From Candidatus Endomicrobiellum devescovinae (GTDB taxonomy: Bacteria; Elusimicrobiota; Endomicrobiia; Endomicrobiales; Endomicrobiaceae), in assembly GCA_031267795.1 (NCBI GenBank), contig JAIRYK010000003.1, positions 1 through 50,415 of the forward strand: a stretch of DNA of 50,415 nt, in the 5' to 3' direction. Positions 44,060 to 50,415 of this stretch are shown in pieces. Both the position numbers and the translations under genes were made by a program. Position 1 is the first letter of the stretch; each line of letters begins with the position of its first letter. The notes beneath the pieces are model-generated. The model ran no database searches and was not told the DNA's origin. It saw only the letters and a list, made by a program, of their open reading frames with translations.

Positions 44060-44476
44060 ATGAGCAGAGCGATGGGGGTTGACTATGGGCTTAAAAGAAT
44101 AGGTCTTGCCATGACAGATTTGTTAAGAATTACTGCAAGCCCTTTTGACACTATAGAAAGCATTTCTATAAAAAAAAACGCTGCGAAAATTTTAGAAATA
44201 GCCAAAGCTAACAATGTTTCTGTCATTGTGTTTGGTCTTCCTGTAAACATGAACGGCACGGAAGGCGAAATGTCTGAAACTGTTCGCAAAGCGGTTGACG
44301 AAATTAAAACTCTTTCTTCTGATGTTGAGGTGACTACTATTGATGAAAGGCTTACAACAGCTCAAGCTGAAAGAATACTTATAGAAGAAGCCGACGTTTC
44401 CAGAGAAAAACGCAAAGGTCTTAAAGACAAGATAGCTGCCGCACTCATTTTGCAAACATATTTGGATATGCATTAA
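44060..44476 (+). CDS. ruvX: Holliday junction resolvase-like YqgF/RuvX
   Basis: RNase-H-fold putative nuclease (138 aa) for 16S rRNA 5' processing and/or Holliday junctions. GVDYGLKRIGLAMTD with Asp8 is the first motif, then VFGLPVNMNGTEG and TTIDERLTTAQAERIL with the middle Glu and Asp. It lies 19 bases downstream of hydA, and a terminator follows. Confidence 0.92.
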   Translation: MSRAMGVDYGLKRIGLAMTDLLRITASPFDTIESISIKKNAAKILEIAKANNVSVIVFGLPVNMNGTEGEMSETVRKAVDEIKTLSSDVEVTTIDERLTTAQAERILIEEADVSREKRKGLKDKIAAALILQTYLDMH

Positions 44477-44500
44477 AAACTCTAACCCATTAATTTTGCT

Positions 44501-44543
44501 AACAAGAAGGGTATATTTCCGCCCCTCTTGCTGTTTATTTTTA
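44501..44543 (+). terminator. Intrinsic terminator after ruvX
   Basis: CAAGAAGGG (44503-44511) pairs with CCCCTCTTG (44522-44530) with one bulge, and flanking AACA/TGTT extend it. TTTATTTTTAT follows. A TATAAT at 44542-44547 may be the -10 of the next gene, without a clear -35. Confidence 0.65.
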
Positions 44544-44567
44544 TAATCTGCAGTATAAAGGTAGCAT

Positions 44568-45053
44568 ATGCATTATATAATTGATGGTTATAATGTTATA
44601 AATTCAAGTGACAAATTTTCTGCTTCATCATTAAAAGAAAGGAGAAAAAGACTCATTGAGTTTATACAATCATGTAGCCCGCACGGAAGTTTTAGAAATT
44701 CTGTTACAGTGGTCTTTGACTCTAAATCAAAAAATCCATATGAGTCGTACAGTTATAATAAATCTCATGTCAGTGAGATTGAAATAATCTTTAGCGACGG
44801 TATTTTGTCTGCCGATGATATTATTGCAGAATTAGTTGACGAATCTAAAAATCCATACGAAATAACGGTTGTAACAAACGACAAAGGTCTCCGCAGGAGA
44901 ACTTCTTCAGGCGGAGCTAAGCATGAAACAGTTGAAGCTTTTTTAGTTAAAGACTTTAAAACAAAGAATATTAAAAGAGCAAAAGAATATTTTGATAATG
45001 GAGAAAAAGACATTATTAATGGGGAGTTTAAAAAGCTGTGGCTAAAAAAATAG
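44568..45053 (+). CDS. NYN-domain protein (YacP/Rae1-like predicted ribonuclease)
   Basis: N-terminal MHYIIDGYNVINSS is the hallmark of the YacP-type NYN (PIN-like) fold, with Asp6 as a metal ligand. Further acidic sites lie in VVFDSKSKN, ILSADDIIAELV and VVTNDKGLRRR. B. subtilis Rae1 cuts mRNA at the ribosome. 161 aa, normal. The gene overlaps mltG by 16 bases. Function in this host is inferred from the family. Confidence 0.85.
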   Translation: MHYIIDGYNVINSSDKFSASSLKERRKRLIEFIQSCSPHGSFRNSVTVVFDSKSKNPYESYSYNKSHVSEIEIIFSDGILSADDIIAELVDESKNPYEITVVTNDKGLRRRTSSGGAKHETVEAFLVKDFKTKNIKRAKEYFDNGEKDIINGEFKKLWLKK

Positions 45054-45982
45054 GTGTTACAATATCTGTATTTTTTATAATTTTTATGGTATTTTTTTGC
45101 TTAGGCTTTATGCCTACAGCTGGAGAGAAAGCATTGTTTGTTGTTAGAAAAGGAGAAAATTTTTCAACAGTTGCGTCTCGTTTAGAAGAACAAAATTTGA
45201 TACTTTCAAAAAAATTATTTTTGCTTTTTGTAAAACTTACGAATTCGCAAAATAAATTAAAGACAGGTATATACGAGCTATCTGGCAGAGACGGTATTTT
45301 CAGAATATTGAAACAATTAAAAAATAATTCTAGAAATTTTATCAGGTTTACAATTCCTGAAGGAAATAACATAAAACAGACAGCAGATATTATTGCCGAC
45401 AAAGTAAAAATTGATAAAGAGAAGTTTATTAAAATTGCAAATGATAGAAATCTGGAAGGCTATCTTATGCCTGAGACTTATTTCGTAAGTCTGGGTGTAA
45501 GCGAAGAAGAATTGATTGACATGATGTACAATGAGTTTAACAAAAAGATTACTCCTGTTATGCACGAGCGAGCAAAAGAGTTAAATATTCCTTTCAAAGA
45601 TATAATTACTATGGCGTCAATTATTGAAAAAGAAGTCGTTAAACCTGAAGAAAGAAGTATTATAGCGGCAGTTTTTTATAATAGGCTCAAGAGAAAGATG
45701 ATGTTGCAATCATGTGCTACTGTTTTGTATGCTATGGGTGTTACAAAAGAGAAGCTTTCCTTGGAAGATACAAAGTTTAAATCTCCGTATAATACCTACT
45801 TGCATTTTGGTTTGCCTCCAGGTCCTATAAGCAACCCTGGGGTAGAATCAATAAAAGCCGCATTATATCCTGCGGATTCCGGTGTTTTGTATTTTGTATC
45901 AGCCGGTGACGGCAGCCATTTTTTTGCTAAGACTTTTTCAGAACATGTAAAAAATAAACAAATTGTAAAGAATAGAAAATAA
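45038..45982 (+). CDS. mltG: Endolytic murein transglycosylase
   Basis: YceG/MltG terminates glycan strands in peptidoglycan. GTG start, overlapping the NYN gene. An N-terminal membrane anchor (~6-25) precedes a LysM-like segment (RKGENFSTVASRLEEQ) and the catalytic domain with LEGYLMPETYF, MASIIEKE (catalytic Glu), VFYNRLKRKMMLQSCATV and LPPGPISNPG. 314 aa, near family length. Co-occurrence with ruvX/YqgF is common in bacteria. Confidence 0.93.
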   Translation: MAKKIGVTISVFFIIFMVFFCLGFMPTAGEKALFVVRKGENFSTVASRLEEQNLILSKKLFLLFVKLTNSQNKLKTGIYELSGRDGIFRILKQLKNNSRNFIRFTIPEGNNIKQTADIIADKVKIDKEKFIKIANDRNLEGYLMPETYFVSLGVSEEELIDMMYNEFNKKITPVMHERAKELNIPFKDIITMASIIEKEVVKPEERSIIAAVFYNRLKRKMMLQSCATVLYAMGVTKEKLSLEDTKFKSPYNTYLHFGLPPGPISNPGVESIKAALYPADSGVLYFVSAGDGSHFFAKTFSEHVKNKQIVKNRK

Positions 45983-45995
45983 ATAGGAATTTAAT

Positions 45996-47207
45996 ATGGA
46001 AAAAAGAAAAGTATATTTGGACAATAGTGCTACCACTCCCGTTGCCAGTGAAGTTATAAAGGAAATGCAGCCATATTTTGGGGATATTTACGGTAATCCT
46101 TCAAGTTTTCATTTTTTTGGAAGAAGGGCAAAAACTGCCATTGACAAATCAAGAGCTAAAGTGGCTGAGTTGCTAAATGCAAGCCCTGAAGAAATATTGT
46201 TTACTGGCTGTGGTACCGAGTCTGACAATATAGCAATATTCGGCTTGTTAAACGCTTATGGTAAAAAAGGACATATTATTACCACGAGAATAGAACATCA
46301 TGCAGTTTTGTATTCATGCAGACATCTTGAAGAGCTTGGTTATGAAGTTACGTACCTTGATGTGGATAAAGATGGGGTTATTTCCGTTGAAGATTTTAAA
46401 AAAGCGGTAAAAGGCAATACTATTCTTGTAAGCATAATGCATGCAAATAATGAAGTCGGAGCTATTCAGCCTATAGAAGCTATTGCTAATGAGCTTAAGA
46501 AAATTAATAAGACAAGAAAAAATAAAATATATTTTCATACAGATGCTGTACAAACTGCGGGAAAACTTCGTCTTGACGTTAAAAAATTGGGTGTGGATAT
46601 GCTTGCTATATCCGCTCATAAATTTAATGGTCCTAAAGGCATAGGAGTTTTATACGTCAAAAAAGGTGTAAAAATATCTCCAATAATGTTTGGAGGTCAT
46701 CACGAAAATGGACTTCGTCCCGGGACAGAAAATACGGCATTTATAGTGGGTTGCGCTAAAGCGCTGGAAATATCTAATGTCGCTATTGAAAATAATGAGA
46801 AACATATTTTGCATTTAAGAGAAAGCCTGAAAAAAGGTATCTTGGAAGCTATACCGGAAGTAACTGTGAATGGAAGCGGAGCAAGAGCAGTTTCAAATAT
46901 TTTAAATATAAGTTTTAACTATATAGAAGGGGAAGCATTGCTTCTTATGCTTGATATGAAAGGTATAGCAGTTTCAACAGGTTCTGCGTGCGCTTCAGGG
47001 TCGTCAGAACCTTCTCATGTATTATCGTCAATGTGTGTGGATCCTGTCGCAGCTCAAGGTGCTGTGCGTTTCTCTTTTGGGCATTACAACACTGAAGAAG
47101 ATGTTGATTATGTCCTTAGAGTATTGCCGAAAATAGTGTCAAACTTGCGCTCTATGTCCCCTGTTTGGAACCTGAGTTTATCAGATAGGAAAAAGGGTAA
47201 GATTTAA
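45996..47207 (+). CDS. Cysteine desulfurase (NifS/IscS type)
   Basis: PLP enzyme that supplies sulfur for Fe-S clusters. YLDNSATTPV at the start, SAHKFNGPKGIG with PLP Lys209, HTDAVQT, and the active-site loop GSACASGSSEPSHVL with Cys332. 403 aa, with a short polar C-terminal extension after PKIVSNLRS. No iscU or nifU is adjacent. It is probably the Fe-S supply for the cluster-rich HydABC, among other proteins. Confidence 0.93.
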   Translation: MEKRKVYLDNSATTPVASEVIKEMQPYFGDIYGNPSSFHFFGRRAKTAIDKSRAKVAELLNASPEEILFTGCGTESDNIAIFGLLNAYGKKGHIITTRIEHHAVLYSCRHLEELGYEVTYLDVDKDGVISVEDFKKAVKGNTILVSIMHANNEVGAIQPIEAIANELKKINKTRKNKIYFHTDAVQTAGKLRLDVKKLGVDMLAISAHKFNGPKGIGVLYVKKGVKISPIMFGGHHENGLRPGTENTAFIVGCAKALEISNVAIENNEKHILHLRESLKKGILEAIPEVTVNGSGARAVSNILNISFNYIEGEALLLMLDMKGIAVSTGSACASGSSEPSHVLSSMCVDPVAAQGAVRFSFGHYNTEEDVDYVLRVLPKIVSNLRSMSPVWNLSLSDRKKGKI

Positions 47208-47278
47208 GAGAAAAAGAGTTCCAATAGGGGAAGCTAAACGATATATTCAGGTTATAATAATAAATAATAGGGGCAGCT

Positions 47279-47401
47279 ATGTATATTGATTTTATGTCAG
47301 ATTGGTCTGCGTACTTATTTATGGTGTTGTTTATATTTTTCTTTGCATATATTATTATAGTAGCGAGAAAAAGCAGTAGAAGTGGCACGAATAAAAAATA
47401 A
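47279..47401 (+). CDS. Small single-pass membrane protein (40 aa)
   Basis: A 40-codon frame with SD AGGGG at ~47269-47273. One membrane helix (~residues 11-29: YLFMVLFIFFFAYIIIVAR) with a short acidic N-terminus and a basic, Ser-rich C-terminus (ARKSSRSGTNKK), giving N-out, C-in orientation by the positive-inside rule. It sits between the cysteine desulfurase and yajQ. Its form recalls CcoQ or YajC-like small subunits, but I do not recognise a family. Confidence 0.55.
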   Translation: MYIDFMSDWSAYLFMVLFIFFFAYIIIVARKSSRSGTNKK

Positions 47402-47428
47402 TTTTATTACGAATTTTTGGAGGATTGA

Positions 47429-47926
47429 ATGGCTGATAAGTTTTCCTTTGACATAGTTTCCGAAGTAAATATGATGGAAGTTGAAAATGCCGTTAATCAA
47501 GCTCAGAAAGAGCTTGCGAACAGGTTTGATTTTAAAGGAAGCAAATCTTCAATAGAACTTAACAAAAATGATAAAAAAATAACTCTTGTTGCAGACGATG
47601 ATTTTAAAATGAAAGCGTTGAAAGACATCTTAGAGGGTCGTTTTGCAAAGAGAGGAGTTTCAATAAAATCTCTTGATTATAAATCTCAAGAGAAAGCTTT
47701 TGAAGGATATATAAGACAAGCTGCAGAAATTATTTCGGGTCTGCCTGCAGATAGAGCTAAAGAGCTTGTAAGGCTTATAAAAGATTCAAAAATAAAAGTT
47801 CAGACGCAGATAGACGGCTCAAAAATAAAAGTTATTTCTAATAAAAAAGACGATTTGCAAGAAGTTATAGCATACCTAAAAAAGACGTCCTTTCCATTGC
47901 CTCTTCAGTTTACCAACTATAGATAA
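47429..47926 (+). CDS. YajQ-family nucleotide-binding protein
   Basis: Two ferredoxin-like folds. MADKFSFDIVSEVNMMEVENA at the N-terminus and the FDFKGSKSSIELN motif are diagnostic; the C-terminal KTSFPLPLQFTNYR matches as well. 165 aa. Family members bind c-di-GMP or nucleotides/tRNA; the role here is unknown. A strong SD (GGAGG) precedes it. The REC-GAF gene follows after nine bases. Confidence 0.92.
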   Translation: MADKFSFDIVSEVNMMEVENAVNQAQKELANRFDFKGSKSSIELNKNDKKITLVADDDFKMKALKDILEGRFAKRGVSIKSLDYKSQEKAFEGYIRQAAEIISGLPADRAKELVRLIKDSKIKVQTQIDGSKIKVISNKKDDLQEVIAYLKKTSFPLPLQFTNYR

Positions 47927-47935
47927 GGAGGCAAA

Positions 47936-48901
47936 ATGCCAACCGATAGAGGAAGAATACTGATTATTGACGATGAAGATGGTATAAGAGAACTTTTGAC
48001 GTCTGAATTTTCAAAGCTAGGATATAAAACAATATCGGCTATAGATGGCGAAGATGCTTTAGTTAAATTGAATACTGAAAAAGTACAAGTAGTAATTACC
48101 GATATGAAAATGCCCAAGCTTGGAGGGCTTGACGTTTTAAAGATTGTAAAAGATAAGTCTCCTGAATCTGAGGTTATAATAATTACCGGGCATGCCACTG
48201 TTGAGGATGCTATTAATGCAATGAGGGGTGGAGCATACGACTTTGTACAAAAGCCTTTTAATATTGACGAACTTACTGCTCTCGTTGAAAAGGCTATGGA
48301 AAAAAATGAGCTAAGAATTATGGTAGCTTTGCATGAAAGCTCTAACGCTATTTTTTCAAGCTTGGATTTGGAAAATTTATTTCCGATAATGATATCTTTG
48401 CTAAAAGATGCGACAAACTCAAAGGATGTTTCTGTATTTCTGCTTGACAGCAATGATTTGATGTATTTAGCTTCGTCTTCAATTCCGATGTTTGATTCGC
48501 AAAGAAGATATTTAGAGGATTTTATTGGAACGTTGTATAACTCTACTAAGAAATGTGTAAAAGCTATATTTTTTGACACGGAAAAGCCTCCATCAGAATT
48601 TGGAAAAATCTCTTTAGCTAAAACGGAAATAAAGTCAGTTTTATTGTATCCGATAGTTTTGAGAAACAAAATGCTTGGATATATGTTGTTGACTAAATCA
48701 GCGGATCAGCCATTATTTGTTGAGTCTGATATTAAGAATGTTTCAATATTTGTTGCGCAAATTGCTCAGGCTATAAATAATACTAAGCTTTATGAAAAAC
48801 TTAAAGTTAAAATTGCTGAACTTGAACAGACACTGGTTGAGTTGGAAAGTGCAAAGAAAAAAATTCAGACTTTAAAAGAAGATACAGGTTCATGTCTTTA
48901 A
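47936..48901 (+). CDS. Response regulator with receiver and GAF-like domain, no output domain
   Basis: Receiver domain at ~6-120: acidic pair D12-D13, phosphoacceptor D56 (TDMKMP), T84 and K106 (QKPF). This is followed by a GAF-like sensor at ~140-285 (LENLFPIMISLLKDAT start) and a C-terminal coiled coil (~290-321). There is no DNA-binding, GGDEF or kinase module, so it must act by protein interaction or dimerisation. No sensor kinase lies nearby. 321 aa. Its end overlaps the rRNA methyltransferase start by 10 bases. Confidence 0.85.
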   Translation: MPTDRGRILIIDDEDGIRELLTSEFSKLGYKTISAIDGEDALVKLNTEKVQVVITDMKMPKLGGLDVLKIVKDKSPESEVIIITGHATVEDAINAMRGGAYDFVQKPFNIDELTALVEKAMEKNELRIMVALHESSNAIFSSLDLENLFPIMISLLKDATNSKDVSVFLLDSNDLMYLASSSIPMFDSQRRYLEDFIGTLYNSTKKCVKAIFFDTEKPPSEFGKISLAKTEIKSVLLYPIVLRNKMLGYMLLTKSADQPLFVESDIKNVSIFVAQIAQAINNTKLYEKLKVKIAELEQTLVELESAKKKIQTLKEDTGSCL

Positions 48902-50268
48902 AAAATAAAATTATAACCGTAATATGCGAGAAAATTGTGTTTCCTGGCAGGTCTCTTTGTAGATGCGATGACGGAATTGCTTTGTTTACCGAAGGACTTC
49001 TTCCCGAAGAGCACGCAGATGTGTTGGTGGTAAGAGATAAAAAGTCGTTTAGAGAAGGATTAGTAAAAAAAATTACTTTTAAGTCTTCTAAAAGGACGTC
49101 TCCTCTATGTCCGTCTTTCGGACTATGTGGCGGTTGTTCTTTTCAAAATACTTCATATACAAATCAAATCAAATACAAGCAAGAATATATTTCGGAACTT
49201 TTAGATTTTACAGGTATTGAGATTTCTAAAATTTTAATAAGTCCAAATACATGGTTTTACAGAAATAAGATGGAGTTTAGCTTTTTTTACTCTTCAGGCG
49301 GTTCAGTTGAAGATAATTTTAAAACGGATTTAGGGCTTCACTATAGAGGAAGCTTCAATAAATATGTATCTGTCCCTCCATGCTTCATAGCAGATAAAGA
49401 TTTTTTACGTGCGACAGAAATAGTAAAAAAGTTTGCAAATAAAAACAATATTCCAGCTTATAATAATAAAACTCATGAAGGTTTTTTTAGGCATTTGGTT
49501 TTGCGCAAAGCTGGAAACAATAATCAATTCCTTATAAATATAGTTACAAATAATACTGATCAAGAACAGCTATTTTTAGAGCCTCTTGTAAAAGAACTGT
49601 CAGACTTCGCAGACAGTATTTATTGGACGATAAATAGCAGAAAGTCCGATGCTGTAGTATCGGATAAAACTACTCTTATGTATGGAAAACCGTATATTAC
49701 AGAGAAACTTAGTGTCGGCGGAAAAGATTATTTTTTCAATATCTCGCCTCTGTCATTTTTTCAGACAAATTCAAAAGGAACAGAAGTTTTGTATAACGAG
49801 GTTTTAAAATTGATAAACTCTTCTAAAGAAGACGTTTTACTTGATTTGTACTGCGGTACGGGTACAATTGGGATTTCTATGGCTCATAATGTAAAAAAGG
49901 TTGTTGGAATAGAGCAAGTTGAGCAGTCTATTGAAAATGCCAAAGAAAATGCTGTGGCAAATAATGTTTTTAACGCTGAATTCTATGCGATGACTGCAGA
50001 ACAATGGGTTAATCAAAACGCTTCAATATTTGATGTTATAGTTGTAGATCCGCCAAGAAGCGGACTTACTAAAGATGTTGTAAATTTTCTAGTGGACTCA
50101 AACGCTAAGAGAATAGTTTACGTTTCTTGTAATCCTTCTACTCTTGCTAGAGATTTGCAAATTATAACAGAGGAAAGTATATATAATGTTAAGAAAATTA
50201 TTCCGATTGATATGTTCCCGCAGACCCATCATGTTGAGGTTGTCGTTTTATTGGAGCTTAAGCAATAA
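48892..50268 (+). CDS. 23S rRNA (uracil-5)-methyltransferase, RlmD/RumA type
   Basis: SAM-dependent m5U methyltransferase with the N-terminal Fe-S cluster: C73, C79, C82 (CPSFGLCGGC) and a fourth Cys in VSVPPCF. The methyltransferase domain has LLDLYCGTGTIGISMA, DPPRSGL and the catalytic Cys in VYVSCNPSTLARDL. A TRAM-like N-terminus is present. 458 aa. Substrate (U1939 or U747 of 23S rRNA, or tRNA) is not determined by the sequence. It overlaps the REC-GAF gene. Confidence 0.9.
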   Translation: MSLKNKIITVICEKIVFPGRSLCRCDDGIALFTEGLLPEEHADVLVVRDKKSFREGLVKKITFKSSKRTSPLCPSFGLCGGCSFQNTSYTNQIKYKQEYISELLDFTGIEISKILISPNTWFYRNKMEFSFFYSSGGSVEDNFKTDLGLHYRGSFNKYVSVPPCFIADKDFLRATEIVKKFANKNNIPAYNNKTHEGFFRHLVLRKAGNNNQFLINIVTNNTDQEQLFLEPLVKELSDFADSIYWTINSRKSDAVVSDKTTLMYGKPYITEKLSVGGKDYFFNISPLSFFQTNSKGTEVLYNEVLKLINSSKEDVLLDLYCGTGTIGISMAHNVKKVVGIEQVEQSIENAKENAVANNVFNAEFYAMTAEQWVNQNASIFDVIVVDPPRSGLTKDVVNFLVDSNAKRIVYVSCNPSTLARDLQIITEESIYNVKKIIPIDMFPQTHHVEVVVLLELKQ

Positions 50269-50406
50269 AATGAATCCAATAAAAGATGTTTGTGAATACT
50301 GAAAAGCTGAGCAAACAAGAAAAGAAGTTTTACTTAAAAGAAAGTTCTCGTAATTCATAAAAGTATATTATTAGTATTATACGGTGGATTTAGTTCAGGA
50401 GGGTTT

Positions 50407-50415
50407 ATGCCTACA
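50407..50415 (+). CDS. Start of a gene cut by the window end
   Basis: An ATG follows the strong SD AGGAGGG by a few bases and is read as Met-Pro-Thr before the end. The 138-base gap from the methyltransferase stop (50268) holds no other frame I can support. Only three codons are visible, so the product is unknown. Confidence 0.4.

Noticed and set aside
47917-48669. 250-codon minus-strand frame opposite the REC-GAF gene
   Set aside because: The plus-strand gene has complete receiver residues, while the minus frame has no recognisable motif.

Overview
The window is AT-rich bacterial DNA in two blocks. Positions 1 to about 28,030 hold the replication-gene tail and the whole structural module of a short-tailed (podovirus-type) phage, presumably a prophage because it runs directly into chromosomal housekeeping genes. 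Positions about 28,300 to 50,415 are bacterial chromosome. The mix of host genes suggests an anaerobic fermenting bacterium: a HydC-HydB-HydA [FeFe] hydrogenase, a flavin-dependent thymidylate synthase, two-subunit GlyRS and several small exported lysine-rich proteins. My best guess is an Elusimicrobiota / Endomicrobium-like organism. That is inference from general resemblance, and no marker in the window proves it.

Phage block. An extended -10 promoter set inside nested palindromes (36-96) precedes a 50-codon gene and a replisome-organiser-like gene. A short region (1247-1495) then carries a near-consensus promoter, a strong intrinsic terminator about 80 nt downstream, and a second stem with two alternative pairings. 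This resembles the terminated leader at the lambda late promoter. The late operon follows in P22-like order: small terminase, large terminase, portal, three small exported or unknown proteins, scaffold, major capsid protein, two unknowns, a gp4/gp11-like head-tail adaptor and a giant 1404-aa tail-nozzle (gp10/gp12-like) protein. After these come nine tightly packed genes (15,807-28,032, about 4,060 residues in all) for Gln-, Ala-, Gly- or Arg-rich, coiled-coil proteins. By position and composition these are candidate ejection (pilot) proteins, and they are the most novel content here. No integrase, endolysin, holin pair or separate tail spike is visible.

Host block. A GT35 alpha-glucan phosphorylase is broken by a single in-frame TGA where the family has glycine. 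It is followed by a HAD phosphatase, an exported Lys-rich protein and dCMP deaminase (both on the minus strand), glyQ-glyS, tRNA-Lys and tRNA-Glu, purA-thyX, a CPA2 antiporter, hydCBA, ruvX, a NYN-domain nuclease-like gene, mltG, nifS/iscS, a 40-aa membrane protein, yajQ, a REC-GAF protein and an RlmD-type rRNA methyltransferase. dCMP deaminase and ThyX are consecutive steps to dTMP. The glucan phosphorylase (if functional) would feed glycolysis, and HydABC would reoxidise the resulting NADH and ferredoxin to H2.
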